From contig CALUQM010000001.1 of the NCBI GenBank assembly GCA_944322925.1, positions 1 through 64,000 on the forward strand: a DNA stretch of 64,000 bases, in the 5' to 3' direction. Positions 46,298 to 55,559 of this stretch are shown here, piece after piece. The stretch is from an uncultured Bacteroidales bacterium. Lineage in GTDB: Bacteria; Bacteroidota; Bacteroidia; Bacteroidales; UBA932. The position numbers and the translations under genes were made by a program. The notes beneath the pieces were generated by a model. It saw only the letters and a program-made list of their open reading frames with translations. It was not told where the DNA came from and did not search any database. Each line of letters opens with the position of its first letter. The stretch's first letter is position 1.

Positions 46298-46957
46298 ATG
46301 TCGGATATACTGAACTATACCTTATTTGAGATCAACGGCGATACTCCGGTTCTGCTGATAGATCTCGTGACATCTGTTTTCGGTCTGGCCTGCGTCGTTC
46401 TGGCCGGCAGGAACAGCAAATACAATTTCTGGATAGGATACGTCTATACGACGCTGCTGTTCTTCATGTTCTGGAACAAGAATCTGTATTCGAGCCTTCT
46501 TCTCCAGCCCATTTCTCTCGGAATCAATATTCTCGGGCACTACAGATGGACCCATCCTAAGAAGGACGAGGAAAGTTCGCAGGACCACAAGGCCCTGAAA
46601 GTCACAATGCTGACGTGGCCTCAGAGGATAGCGGCGGCAGCTTCCGTTTTCGTGCTTGCATGGTTCTGGGGCTGGCTCGTAAGTCTGCTCGGCACAAGAT
46701 TTTTTATCGGAGTCTTTCCGGCAGATCCGATTCCGTATCTCGATGCCTGCGTGACCGTACTTATCCTTGTCGCCCAGTTCCTTTCGGCCCTGAAGAAATG
46801 GGACTGCTGGATAGCATGGCTTCTGGTGAACTGCACCCAGATGTGGCTTCATATTTCCGTCGGCCATGTATTCATGCCGATTGTCAGCGGACTTTATCTG
46901 CTGAACGGTATTGTTTCTCTTTACAACTGGTCGAGACTTTACAAGAAAAATGCTTGA
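46298..46957 (+). CDS. pnuC: PnuC-family nicotinamide riboside (or related vitamin) transporter
   Basis: 219 residues from ATG 46298; an in-frame TTG three codons upstream is less likely. About seven hydrophobic segments, with family motifs [35 protein letters not shown] and [18 protein letters not shown] near the end. Members import nicotinamide riboside; some Bacteroidota relatives take thiamin, and the substrate cannot be told here. It sits between sufB and sufC (24-bp gap before, 4-bp gap after), so it is probably co-transcribed with the Fe-S assembly genes. Confidence 0.88.
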   Translation: MSDILNYTLFEINGDTPVLLIDLVTSVFGLACVVLAGRNSKYNFWIGYVYTTLLFFMFWNKNLYSSLLLQPISLGINILGHYRWTHPKKDEESSQDHKALKVTMLTWPQRIAAAASVFVLAWFWGWLVSLLGTRFFIGVFPADPIPYLDACVTVLILVAQFLSALKKWDCWIAWLLVNCTQMWLHISVGHVFMPIVSGLYLLNGIVSLYNWSRLYKKNA

Positions 46958-46961
46958 TATT

Positions 46962-47714
46962 ATGGACAATGATATTCTGTTGAAAATAGAAGGCCTCAGG
47001 GCCGGCATCGAGGGAAAGGAAATCCTCAAGGGAGTCGATCTGACTATCAGGAAAGGAGAGGTGCATGTGGTGATGGGACCGAACGGAGCCGGCAAAAGTA
47101 CCTTGTCTTCCGTTCTGGCCGGCAAACCCCAATACACTGTAACTGCGGGCAAGGTGACTTTCATGGGGCGAAACCTTCTGGAAATGAGTCCTGAAGAACG
47201 TTCCTGGGCAGGAATATTCCTCTCATTCCAGTATCCCGTGGAGATTCCAGGTGTCACTATCACCAATTTCATGAAGACAGCGGTAAATTCCAGACGTACC
47301 GCCCTGGGGGAAGAGCCGCTTTCGGCTGCCGCATATCTCAAGATGATGAAGGAAAAGATGGCGCTGGTCGGGATGAAGCCCGAATTTGCCAAAAGGGAAG
47401 TGAACGTAGGTTTTTCCGGAGGCGAGAAAAAAAGGAACGAGATATTCCAGATGGCCATGCTCGATCCCGTATTGTCGATTCTCGACGAGACGGACAGCGG
47501 TCTTGACGTGGATGCGCTGAGAATAGTTGCTGAAGGCTTCAATGCTCTGAAAACCCCGGAAAAATCGGCAATAGTCATCACTCATTACCAGAGGCTTCTT
47601 GACTATATAATTCCCGACATAGTACATGTTCTCAAGGACGGCAGGATAGTAAAGACGGCAGGCAGGGAACTGGTAGCCATGATCGAAGAGAACGGTTATG
47701 ACAGTATAAATTGA
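46962..47714 (+). CDS. sufC: Fe-S assembly ATPase SufC
   Basis: 250 residues from ATG 46962 ([12 protein letters not shown]); further upstream ATGs overlap pnuC and are not needed. ABC ATPase motifs: Walker [14 protein letters not shown], the SufC-type signature [13 protein letters not shown], Walker [12 protein letters not shown] and a switch His in [11 protein letters not shown]. It powers the SufB-SufD scaffold. Overlaps or abuts sufD. Confidence 0.97.
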   Translation: MDNDILLKIEGLRAGIEGKEILKGVDLTIRKGEVHVVMGPNGAGKSTLSSVLAGKPQYTVTAGKVTFMGRNLLEMSPEERSWAGIFLSFQYPVEIPGVTITNFMKTAVNSRRTALGEEPLSAAAYLKMMKEKMALVGMKPEFAKREVNVGFSGGEKKRNEIFQMAMLDPVLSILDETDSGLDVDALRIVAEGFNALKTPEKSAIVITHYQRLLDYIIPDIVHVLKDGRIVKTAGRELVAMIEENGYDSIN

Positions 47715-47722
47715 CCGGCATT

Positions 47723-48436
47723 ATGACTGAAAACATGAAAATGACTCTTCGGAAAGGTGAAGAAAGCAGGATTCTGTACCTTGTCTCGCCTGGCGGAGAA
47801 AGCAGTCTGTCCGGCCATGTCGGAGGATTTTCCGTGATATCGGGAAACGGCCTGAATCTGAATATGGCGCTGGAGGATGGAGCAAGGGCGGATATTCTTG
47901 CCGTTATACTTCCCGGCGCTGATACGGAAATGACTTTCAGCATGGATCTGGCCGGTGACGGCGCCGGTTGCTTCCTGTCCGGACTGTATCTTTGCCCGGA
48001 CAATGAAAAACTGTCCATAAATGTCCTGATGCGGCACAGGGTGCCCCGCTGCACTTCCCGCCAGCAGTTCAGGGGAATCGTGTCCGGAACGGCGGAGGCC
48101 CGTTTCTACGGAAAGATAATTGTCAGCCAGGATGCGCAGAAGACGGAAGCATATCAGGAAAACCATAATCTGCTCCTGTCGGAGACTGCGAAGGTAGATA
48201 CGCAGCCCCAGCTCGAAATTTATGCGGATGACGTGAAATGTTCGCACGGGGCCGCCATAGGCAAACTGGATGAAAACGAACAGTTCTATATGAGATCCAG
48301 GGGAATTCCGGAACAGGAGGCCAGAATCCTGCAGATGATATCGTTCCTGTCGCCGGTACTGGATATCCTTCCTGAAGGAGAGGGCAGGGAAGCGCTTGTA
48401 TCATATCTGGAAAATGCAGTAAGGTCGGAGTTCTGA
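47723..48436 (+). CDS. sufD: Fe-S assembly protein SufD, compact form
   Basis: 237 residues from ATG 47723; an in-frame TTG at 47711 overlaps the sufC stop. The C-terminal part carries SufD signatures: KTEAYQENHNLLLSETAKVD, QPQLEIYADDVKCSHGAAIG and FYMRSRGIPEQEARILQM. The usual N-terminal helical region is absent: typical SufD has well over 350 residues, while this chain starts almost directly in the beta-helix core. Position after sufC and the intact C-terminus argue for a functional short form rather than a broken gene. Confidence 0.9.
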   Translation: MTENMKMTLRKGEESRILYLVSPGGESSLSGHVGGFSVISGNGLNLNMALEDGARADILAVILPGADTEMTFSMDLAGDGAGCFLSGLYLCPDNEKLSINVLMRHRVPRCTSRQQFRGIVSGTAEARFYGKIIVSQDAQKTEAYQENHNLLLSETAKVDTQPQLEIYADDVKCSHGAAIGKLDENEQFYMRSRGIPEQEARILQMISFLSPVLDILPEGEGREALVSYLENAVRSEF

Positions 48437-48437
48437 A

Positions 48438-49298
48438 ATGATCGCATATCCTCATGTAAAAATCAATCTCGGGCTTGACGTCCTGCGCAGACGGCCGGAC
48501 GGCTTCCATGATATCGAAACGCTCTTTCTGCCTGTTCATGAAATCCGCGATACGCTGGAGATTGTTCCGGCTGACGATTACAGCAGGACTTCCGCTGCCC
48601 TGCAGGAACGCTATGCGGCCGGTTCGGGGCAGATTGTACAGGCCGTGTCCGAAGACGCCAGGGTCATGGTCACGATAGCAAGGGCTGGCGGCGTGGACTG
48701 GAATCCTGCGGACGACCTGACTGTACGTGCATACAGGCTGCTCGACAGGGATTTTTCTCTCGGTCCGGTAAAGATATTCCTGGAAAAGACTTCTCCTGTC
48801 GGTGCAGGTCTCGGCGGAGGTTCGTCCGATGCCTCTTTCGCACTGAAAATGCTGGACGAGCTCTTCGGTCTGGGTCTCAGCCCGGAAAAAATGGCCGGTT
48901 ATGCTTCAGCTTTGGGCAGCGACTGTGCCTTTTTCCTTTATGACAGGCCGATGTTCGGGAGCGGCAGGGGAGAGGTCCTGTCGGAATTCGACCTGCCGCA
49001 GCAATTTTCCGATGAATACGAAATAAAGGTAGTAGTGCCGGAAGGCATAGCCGTATCGACTGCCGACGCCTACAGGGGAATAGTGCCTTCGGTACCGGAA
49101 ATGCCTCTCAATGAAAGATTGCGGCTGCCTGTGGAAAAATGGAAGGATTCCGTGACAAATGCCTTCGAAACGACCGTTTTCAAAAAATATCCGGCTCTGT
49201 CCAGAGTAAAGGATTCGCTCTACTCTACAGGCGCCGTTTACGCTTCCATGTCGGGGAGCGGTTCGGCTTTTTTTGCGATATATCCGAAAATGATATAA
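48438..49298 (+). CDS. ispE: 4-diphosphocytidyl-2-C-methyl-D-erythritol kinase IspE
   Basis: 286 residues. A GHMP kinase of the MEP isoprenoid pathway, phosphorylating CDP-methylerythritol with ATP. Visible motifs: N-terminal PHVKINLGLDVLRRRPDGFHD, the ATP loop PVGAGLGGGSSDASF, LGSDCAFFLYDRP and a C-terminal SMSGSGSAFFAIY. It begins one base after the sufD stop, so it is translationally linked to the suf operon. The linkage makes sense because IspG and IspH of the same pathway are Fe-S enzymes (known biology). Confidence 0.96.
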   Translation: MIAYPHVKINLGLDVLRRRPDGFHDIETLFLPVHEIRDTLEIVPADDYSRTSAALQERYAAGSGQIVQAVSEDARVMVTIARAGGVDWNPADDLTVRAYRLLDRDFSLGPVKIFLEKTSPVGAGLGGGSSDASFALKMLDELFGLGLSPEKMAGYASALGSDCAFFLYDRPMFGSGRGEVLSEFDLPQQFSDEYEIKVVVPEGIAVSTADAYRGIVPSVPEMPLNERLRLPVEKWKDSVTNAFETTVFKKYPALSRVKDSLYSTGAVYASMSGSGSAFFAIYPKMI

Positions 49299-49400
49299 AA
49301 TCGGAAAACTGTGGCGAAATTTCCGTATATGCAGCCGGTGATTTTACCGGTTGTCGGTTAATGCTTTCCTTTGTACGAAAAAGACGGGGAGACATTAAAG

Positions 49401-50612
49401 ATGGGAAGACATTGTTTCATTGTTCCGGCAATAGCATCGGTGCTGATTTCCGGAGTGTCGTGCGAAGATTCCTGGACAAGCGGAAGACTTGCGGTGCCTG
49501 ACGCAAAAGAGGAAGGCGGACTTGCAGAGCCTGAAGAAGACCTTGCTCCGGTGTATTATGTCGCGGGGGTGGAATATCCGGAAGGATACGACTGGATGAG
49601 GGATCCCCAGCACGGAACCGTAGAATGCAGCATGTTCCTTATGAGAGGCACGTTCAGATGCCTTGAACTCAGCGTAGGATATGATTTCGAGATTTCGTCA
49701 TACGGAGACATGGCAAGATGTGTCGGAGACCATATTTTTACCGATTATTCGACAATGGCGGAAACCGTTATCAGAAAGGACGGGACGGAAATACTGAGAT
49801 ATCCCGGCCGTGAAATGATAAAGGGGCTGACCGAGGATGAAGAAGGCAATGTCTACACCCTGGGCGTGCCGCGCGACGGCAACGGGTGGTCATTCCGGAA
49901 AAACGGAGAACAGGTGTCGGCATCTGGGGCGGGAACACTTACCTCGGGCCTTTATCTCGATGAAAATGTCCCCGTGTTCGGATATGAAGTCATGGAAGAA
50001 GATTATTACGACAGGACCCGAAGGTATTACATAGTAAGGAACGGGGTTCAGGCAGAGGTGAAAACAGTGGCGGAAAATCCTGAAATAGCGGATTTCAGAT
50101 TATGGAAGGGTTCTATGCATGTCCTATACAGTGAATCCGGAAAGGCTTTTGTAGAGAATTACGGATTGAAAACCGGACTTGAGCTTCAGGGCATGACTCT
50201 TTCCTCCCTCGAATGCCTGCTTGCCGACAGTCTTGCGGTCTATGCCGTGGGAAAGGTCGTCTCCGGGAGCGGAAAGCAGACCGCAGTATGGAAGAACGGG
50301 GAGATATGCGCCGTTTTCGATGAAGATGTGGAGATTGTCGCATGTTATCCCGACGGCAAGAACCTGGGCGCCGTCGGATACATGGCAGACGATCGCAGTT
50401 CGCCAGTAATGTTCAGAAACGGTGAATATTCCCGGTTTCCTTCTGGCTACGGGATTCCCGACAGGTCTTTCGCCGACTTTACGGACGGGCATTACTGCAT
50501 AGTCCTTGTCCCTCTGGAAGCAGGCAGACCGCCGATGTATATTATCGACGGAGAGACATTCACCCTCGATATCAACGGCTACGTATTCAGTATAGGTAAG
50601 GTATGGATGTAA
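49401..50612 (+). CDS. Hypothetical lipoprotein, possible beta-propeller
   Basis: 403 residues from ATG 49401 (MGRHCFIVPAIASVLISGVSC), which gives a lipoprotein signal; an upstream ATG at 49371 would add ten charged residues. I do not recognise the family. Repeating elements such as AETVIRKDGTEILRYPG, NGWSFRKNGEQVSASG, KQTAVWKNGEICAVFDED and SPVMFRNGEYSRFPSG (roughly every 40-60 residues, with a K/R-N-G turn) suggest a beta-propeller of six to eight blades. About 100 bp after ispE, and its stop is 5 bp from the convergent tsaE stop. Confidence 0.7.
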   Translation: MGRHCFIVPAIASVLISGVSCEDSWTSGRLAVPDAKEEGGLAEPEEDLAPVYYVAGVEYPEGYDWMRDPQHGTVECSMFLMRGTFRCLELSVGYDFEISSYGDMARCVGDHIFTDYSTMAETVIRKDGTEILRYPGREMIKGLTEDEEGNVYTLGVPRDGNGWSFRKNGEQVSASGAGTLTSGLYLDENVPVFGYEVMEEDYYDRTRRYYIVRNGVQAEVKTVAENPEIADFRLWKGSMHVLYSESGKAFVENYGLKTGLELQGMTLSSLECLLADSLAVYAVGKVVSGSGKQTAVWKNGEICAVFDEDVEIVACYPDGKNLGAVGYMADDRSSPVMFRNGEYSRFPSGYGIPDRSFADFTDGHYCIVLVPLEAGRPPMYIIDGETFTLDINGYVFSIGKVWM

Positions 50613-50617
50613 GACAG

Positions 50618-51040
50618 TCAGTCCTGCCATCTGACGGTGCGGGACTGGTCGTCATTGACGGATATCCTGACTTTGAGGGTCTCTTCCGGCAGGATTTCCT
50701 CGATGTTCTCAGGCCATTCCATCAGACACAGACAACCGCTGTCGACATAATCATAGAAGCCGATATCCAGTGCTTCCGAGATTTTGTTTATCCGGTAGAA
50801 GTCGAAATGGTATATAGGTTCTCCGGCAGCCGTTACATATTCGTTCACGATGGTGAAGGTCGGGGAACATACAGGGTCCTGTACTCCGAGCCTGCGGCAC
50901 AAAGCCGTAGTGAAAGTGGTTTTCCCTGCTCCCATCGGAGCGAAGAATGCGATTATCCTGTAATTTCCGGTCCGGCCGAGAAACTCATCGGCGGCTCTGT
51001 CGAGGTCCGCGAGATCCCTGATTATGATTTCATTTTCCAT
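50618..51040 (-). CDS. tsaE: tRNA t6A threonylcarbamoylation ATPase TsaE
   Basis: 140 residues, a usual length for the family. Walker A APMGAGKTTFTTAL, the PVCSPTFTIVNEY segment and the conserved YHFDFYRI and LMEWPENIEEILP motifs are all present. TsaE supports TsaB/TsaD in making N6-threonylcarbamoyladenosine at position 37 of ANN-decoding tRNAs. It follows the comM gene on the same strand with a 43-bp gap. Confidence 0.96.
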   Translation of the reverse strand: MENEIIIRDLADLDRAADEFLGRTGNYRIIAFFAPMGAGKTTFTTALCRRLGVQDPVCSPTFTIVNEYVTAAGEPIYHFDFYRINKISEALDIGFYDYVDSGCLCLMEWPENIEEILPEETLKVRISVNDDQSRTVRWQD

Positions 51041-51083
51041 TTCCCCGTAATTTTGCGTAAAATTAGGGATATTCGTGAAAGTT

Positions 51084-52640
51084 TCAAATCATCAGATCCT
51101 TTTTGTCGAGAATACGGTATCTTGAGGCTTCCGACAGATGCTTCAGACTTATTTCTTCCGCTCCGTCGAGGTCTGCTATCGTCCTCGCTACCCTGAGCAT
51201 CCGGTCGTATGCCCTGGCAGACAGGCCTTCTCCGTCGATCAGCCGTTCGAGGAATTTCATGCACTCCCTGCCCGTCCGGCAGTAATATCCTGCAAGTTTT
51301 CCGTTCATTTCGGCATTGGTATGTATCCCTTCTCCGGCGAATCGCGCCTCCTGAATCCTTCGCGCCTTCAGAACCCTTGCCGCTACCGCAGAGGAAGGCT
51401 CTTCCTTTTCCCTTCCCGTCAGATCTTCAGCCCTTACGGGGTTCAGCCAAAGATGAATGTCTATCCTGTCCATTATCGGACCCGAAAGTCTGGAAAGATA
51501 AGCCGCTCTTTTGCCGGGAGTGCATCTGCATCTGTCTCCGTCTCCGTAATACCCGCACGGACACGGGTTAGTGGCGGCGACGAGCATGAACGATGCCGGA
51601 TATTCCACCTTGCTTTTCAGTCTCGAAATGGTCACTTTCCTGTCTTCGAGAGGTCCGCGCAAGGCTTCTGTAATTTTCTTGGGGGCTTCGCAGAATTCGT
51701 CGGCGAACAGTATTCCGTTATGGGCGAGCGAAATTTCACCCGGAAGGATATTGTCGGACCCCCCTCCGATAATCGCAGGCATGGATGAACTGTAATGCGG
51801 AGCCCTGAACGGCCTCTGTCTCATGAGTCCGTGCCTCAGGCTGCCTTTCCCGGCGACCGAGTATATCTTGCTCGTCTCTATGGCCTCTTCTGTGCTCATC
51901 GGAGGCAGTATTGCAGACATCGCCTTTGCCAGGGAGCTTTTTCCTGATCCGGGCGGTCCTATGAGAAGCACATTATGTCCTCCGGCCGCTGCTATTTCGA
52001 GACCGCGTTTGGCTCCGCTCTGGCCGAAAATATCCGCAAAATCCATGATGTCGCTTCTTTCAGGGGCCGCATCCCTGTGTGTCATGCCTATCCCCGAGAC
52101 GGAAAGATCCATGCAGTCCCCGTTTCCCGACAGGACCCGTATCGCGTCATCGAGATTCCTGACTCCGAATATCCTGCATCCGGAGTATTCTACGGCTTCG
52201 AGGGCGGAACCGTAAGGAAGGATACATCCGGCGCACCCTGTATCGCGGGCGAGTTCCACTATCGGCAAGGCACCCGGAATATCGCGGACAGAGGCGTCCA
52301 GGCCGAGTTCTCCCATGATGATGTACCTGCCGGTTTCGGGAAGAGCCTTCTGCCCCGACGCGGCTATTATTCCCAGAGCTATGGGCAGGTCATAACCGCT
52401 GCCGTTCTTGTGCATGTCGGCAGGAGCCAGATTGATGACGATCTTTTTTCCGGGTATCCTGAACCCGGCAGACTGAAGCGCCGTGACGGTCCTAAGCAGG
52501 CTTTCCCTGACTGCGGCATCCGCAAGGCCTACGAGATGCAGTCCGATGCCGGAGGAGATGTTCACTTCGACGTTGACCTGTACGGCCTTGATCCCTATAC
52601 ATTTCGCACTTGGTACGGTTGTCAGCATTTTTTCTTTCAA
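51084..52640 (-). CDS. comM: ComM/YifB Mg-chelatase-like AAA+ ATPase
   Basis: 518 residues. N-terminal Lon-like ChlI domain (GLHLVGLADAAVRESLLRTV, INLAPADMHKNGSGYDLPIA), AAA+ core with Walker A LLIGPPGSGKSSLAKAM, the FRAPHYSSSMPAIIGG segment, Walker B region SLAHNGILFADEF, sensor region LVAATNPCPCGYYGD with an arrangement of Cys typical of the family, and a C-terminal helical domain. ComM helicases promote branch migration in natural transformation in other bacteria. Alternative start M5 (52628). Confidence 0.95.
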   Translation of the reverse strand: MKEKMLTTVPSAKCIGIKAVQVNVEVNISSGIGLHLVGLADAAVRESLLRTVTALQSAGFRIPGKKIVINLAPADMHKNGSGYDLPIALGIIAASGQKALPETGRYIIMGELGLDASVRDIPGALPIVELARDTGCAGCILPYGSALEAVEYSGCRIFGVRNLDDAIRVLSGNGDCMDLSVSGIGMTHRDAAPERSDIMDFADIFGQSGAKRGLEIAAAGGHNVLLIGPPGSGKSSLAKAMSAILPPMSTEEAIETSKIYSVAGKGSLRHGLMRQRPFRAPHYSSSMPAIIGGGSDNILPGEISLAHNGILFADEFCEAPKKITEALRGPLEDRKVTISRLKSKVEYPASFMLVAATNPCPCGYYGDGDRCRCTPGKRAAYLSRLSGPIMDRIDIHLWLNPVRAEDLTGREKEEPSSAVAARVLKARRIQEARFAGEGIHTNAEMNGKLAGYYCRTGRECMKFLERLIDGEGLSARAYDRMLRVARTIADLDGAEEISLKHLSEASRYRILDKKDLMI

Positions 52641-52689
52641 ATGTCGGTGAAAGTGCGGATTCCGGCGACAATAAACAGAAAATAATCTG

Positions 52690-52715
52690 CTTGAAAGAGA
52701 AAAATATTACATTTG
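52690..52715 (+). promoter_or_regulatory. Possible mlaE promoter
   Basis: TACATTTG (52708-52715) is a perfect -7 match 29 bp before the mlaE ATG. The best -33 candidate, CTTG at 52690-52693, is closer than usual (14 nt), so only the -7 box is well supported. Confidence 0.45.
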
Positions 52716-52743
52716 TACAAGAAATAAGAGCCGGAAACTGAAA

Positions 52744-53490
52744 ATGTTGCGAAAATTTTTCATACAGACTGGCCAGTATTTCCTTTTTCTCAGGATAGTT
52801 TTCAAGAAACCTGAAAAATGGCGGATATTCTGGAGACAGTTTTTCGTCGAGGCCGACAAGCTGATTGTTTCATCGGTAGTCCTTGTCTCTGTCATTTCTT
52901 TGTTCATAGGCGGGGTGCTTGTGATCCAGACTGCCTCGAACATGCAGAATCCGTTTCTGGACAGGATGCTGGTCGGCTATATGGTAAGGGAAAGCCTCAT
53001 ACTCGAATTCTGCTCCACGATGGTGGCTCTGATCCTGGCAGGCAAGATAGGCTCGAACATAGCTTCGGAACTCGGCAGCATGAGGATTACGGAACAGGTG
53101 GATGCCATTGAAATGATGGGGGTCAATTCGGCGTCGTTTCTCGTATTGCCGAAAATCCTTTCCGCGACATTGCTGAGTCCGCTGCTCGTCCTGCTCAGTT
53201 TCTGCCTCGGCATTCTCGGCGGGTGGCTGGTGGTCTATATGACGTCGATTATTCCCCTTGCGAAATATGTCGCCGGACTGAAGTACTGCTTTACGGATTT
53301 TTATGTATTCTACAGCTGCTTCAAGATGTCCTTCTTCTGTTTCCTGATAGCATCCATATCCGCGTTCAAAGGCTATTATGCCAGCGGTGGAGCATTGGGA
53401 GTCGGCCGCTCGAGTACGAAATCCATAGTGATTTCGTGTATCCTCATACTTATGTTTGACCTTGTCATCACCCAGCTTATGCTTTATTGA
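52744..53490 (+). CDS. mlaE: MlaE-family lipid ABC transporter permease
   Basis: 248 residues with five or six hydrophobic segments. Family motifs: GGVLVIQTASNMQNPFLDRM, LAGKIGSNIASELGSMRITEQ and VDAIEMMGVNSASFLVLPKI, then FLIASISAFKGYYASGGALG and VGRSSTKSIVISCIL. MlaE permeases move phospholipids between inner membrane and a periplasmic MCE protein to maintain outer-membrane asymmetry. Followed 7 bp later by its ATPase. No MCE-domain mlaD gene follows in this window. Confidence 0.95.
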   Translation: MLRKFFIQTGQYFLFLRIVFKKPEKWRIFWRQFFVEADKLIVSSVVLVSVISLFIGGVLVIQTASNMQNPFLDRMLVGYMVRESLILEFCSTMVALILAGKIGSNIASELGSMRITEQVDAIEMMGVNSASFLVLPKILSATLLSPLLVLLSFCLGILGGWLVVYMTSIIPLAKYVAGLKYCFTDFYVFYSCFKMSFFCFLIASISAFKGYYASGGALGVGRSSTKSIVISCILILMFDLVITQLMLY

Positions 53491-53497
53491 AACCGCC

Positions 53498-54271
53498 ATG
53501 ATCAGAATCGGACATCTATACAAGAGTTTCGGCGAAGTGTCTGTCCTCAAGGATATTTCCATAGAGTACAGGCAGGGCGAGTGCAATATGATAATAGGAG
53601 CAAGCGGTTCCGGGAAGACAGTGCTCCTGAAGACACTTATCGGGCTTATGGAGCCTGACAGCGGTACGGTTACATTCAACGGCCAGGATATTTCCAAACT
53701 CCCGTACTCGGAGAAAAAACGTTTCCGCCAGAATATCGGGGTGCTTTTCCAGAACAGCGCCCTGTTCGATTTCGCTACGGTTCTGGAAAACGTAATGTTC
53801 CCGATGGATTTCTTTACCGACTGGACATACAGGCAGAAAGTAGAGAGAGCAAGATATTGCCTCGAAAGGGTGAATGTTTCCGGCAATGACAAGAAGTATC
53901 CCGGGGAACTGAGCGGCGGCATGCAGAAACGGGTCGGAATCGCCAGGGCAATTGCGCTGAATCCTTCGTATCTGATATGCGACGAGCCCAATTCAGGCCT
54001 CGATCCCGAGACCTCAATCCTTATCGACAGGCTGATACACGGGCTGACCAGGGAATTCGGCATGACTACCGTCATCAATACCCACGACATGAACTCCATA
54101 CTCGAAATCGGAGACAATATAGGTTTCCTGCACAAGGGCAGGATGCTTTGGCAGGGCGACAGGCATACGATATTCAGCACGGACTGTCAGGAACTGAGAC
54201 AGTTCGTCTGCGCCAATTCTCTGGCCCGCAATATTATGGAAAAGGAATACGGCGGAACCCCTACAGTCTGA
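53498..54271 (+). CDS. mlaF: MlaF-family lipid ABC transporter ATPase
   Basis: 257 residues from ATG 53498 (MIRIGHLYKSFGEVSVLKDI); an ATG at 53456 lies inside mlaE and is rejected. Walker A GASGSGKTVLLKTLIGL, Q-loop GVLFQNSALFD, signature ELSGGMQKRVGIARAIAL, Walker B YLICDEPNSGLDPET and switch His in VINTHDMNSI are complete. It energises MlaE. The last 11 bp overlap the convergent beta-barrel gene. Confidence 0.96.
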   Translation: MIRIGHLYKSFGEVSVLKDISIEYRQGECNMIIGASGSGKTVLLKTLIGLMEPDSGTVTFNGQDISKLPYSEKKRFRQNIGVLFQNSALFDFATVLENVMFPMDFFTDWTYRQKVERARYCLERVNVSGNDKKYPGELSGGMQKRVGIARAIALNPSYLICDEPNSGLDPETSILIDRLIHGLTREFGMTTVINTHDMNSILEIGDNIGFLHKGRMLWQGDRHTIFSTDCQELRQFVCANSLARNIMEKEYGGTPTV

Positions 54272-55559
54272 CTCTGAATCCCATTTCAAGTCCGAACATG
54301 AGCGGCTGGGCTTTTCTGATGCTCTGTGGCTGCCTTGCGTCCGGGAAGTAGTATCTCAGGCTCGGGTCTATGTAGATGCCGAAAGTATCTGCTATGATGA
54401 ATTCCATGCCTATTCCGGCATTTGCCGAGAACTGGAGGCCTTTCACGTTTTCCCTGTGGGTATAGCTTGTCCCTTCGGACGACATGTTGTAGCGATTCGA
54501 TACGCATTTTTCCGCAGTACCTCCTGCGTATGCGTAGAAATCTATGAAATTGCCTTTAAGTATGCTGAAATAGACGTTGACGGGGATTCCGATATAATCC
54601 TGACGGTTTCGGATATTGGAAAAATAGTTCTCGGTGAACTCTCCGTTGTCCTGAACCTTGAAGAAATTGCCTGCGAATGTCCTGCCGAGCATGGAGTAGT
54701 TGATCCCTGCACTCATGGACCATCTTTCGGTAAAGTCGATTTTCACTCCGGCGCCGAACGACAGCGGAATCGCGTATGAAGATTCGCTTGTCTGGCTTAT
54801 ATAGTCTTCCGTAAGACTGTTCTTGCCCGGGCGGAATGCTATGGAAGATGAGCCCGATGCGGAAGTCGAGGCGTTGGTGTTGCTTATGGCATTGCCTGAA
54901 AGGGTGACGGATATGCGGCGTCCGCGTCTGTAGCCGTCTTCTTCGGAGAGCAGTTCCGCCCATGCCGCCAGGTCATCCTGCTGCTCCAGGTCCTTGTATT
55001 CATCGCTTTCGGAAATGTCATTGCTTTCAAAAACGTCATTTCCCGCTCCCGCCTGATCATGCGAATCCCTGTATTCATTGCCGAGGGAGACAGTATTTTC
55101 TTCAGTCATGATTCCTGATTCATCTTCTTCCGCCGCATTTTCGGCATTCCCGGCATCAATCGGTCCTGTCTTCCTGAAAATATCCTCGGCCAGAGGTCTG
55201 GCTTCAGGGATGTCGGCCATGATGATCCGCGGAAATCCTGTTTCCGTGCGGGAGGAAGTCATGATATTGAAATCAGCTCCGTTTCCCGTGTCTGCCGCCA
55301 GATAGTCCGGCCCCGGAGAAATCGCATTGTCCAGAGTGCCTGTCAGGAAAAGTCCGGCAGCGACTGCGGCCGCAGCTGCGGCTGCTCCGGAAATACGGAG
55401 CCATAACGGTATCCTGCGCACTTTCCCTGTTCCGTCGGACGTGCCGGTCTCCGCAAGGCGTTTCTCTATGCCGAGCCACACCTTGTCGGGGACCTCTTCC
55501 GTGGCGTTGTCCAGGAGAGATCTGATATGCGCATCGAACTTATTTGTGTCTTCTGCCAT
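54261..55559 (-). CDS. Membrane-anchored protein with outer-membrane beta-barrel domain, sigma partner
   Basis: About 432 residues from ATG 55559 (MAEDTNKFDAHIRSLLDNAT); upstream in-frame codons lie inside the sigma gene. The N-terminal 50 residues are cytoplasmic and resemble Bacteroidota anti-sigma starts (VPDKVWLGIEKRL). One membrane span lies at about 53-75 (LRISGAAAAAAAVAAGLFLT). A disordered acidic linker covers about 75-215, and a C-terminal OmpX/PorT-like beta-barrel (about 235-432) ends in MGFRVRL. It overlaps the upstream sigma gene by 20 bp, so coupling is tight. Reaching from inner to outer membrane would be unusual; the barrel could instead stay periplasmic. Confidence 0.78.
   Translation of the reverse strand: MAEDTNKFDAHIRSLLDNATEEVPDKVWLGIEKRLAETGTSDGTGKVRRIPLWLRISGAAAAAAAVAAGLFLTGTLDNAISPGPDYLAADTGNGADFNIMTSSRTETGFPRIIMADIPEARPLAEDIFRKTGPIDAGNAENAAEEDESGIMTEENTVSLGNEYRDSHDQAGAGNDVFESNDISESDEYKDLEQQDDLAAWAELLSEEDGYRRGRRISVTLSGNAISNTNASTSASGSSSIAFRPGKNSLTEDYISQTSESSYAIPLSFGAGVKIDFTERWSMSAGINYSMLGRTFAGNFFKVQDNGEFTENYFSNIRNRQDYIGIPVNVYFSILKGNFIDFYAYAGGTAEKCVSNRYNMSSEGTSYTHRENVKGLQFSANAGIGMEFIIADTFGIYIDPSLRYYFPDARQPQSIRKAQPLMFGLEMGFRVRL

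Noticed and set aside
46322..47581. 419-codon reverse frame across pnuC and sufC
   Set aside because: Crosses two clear genes on the forward strand; its composition mirrors them.
52870..54180. 436-codon reverse frame across mlaE and mlaF
   Set aside because: Both forward genes carry full family motifs; the reverse frame is an artefact.
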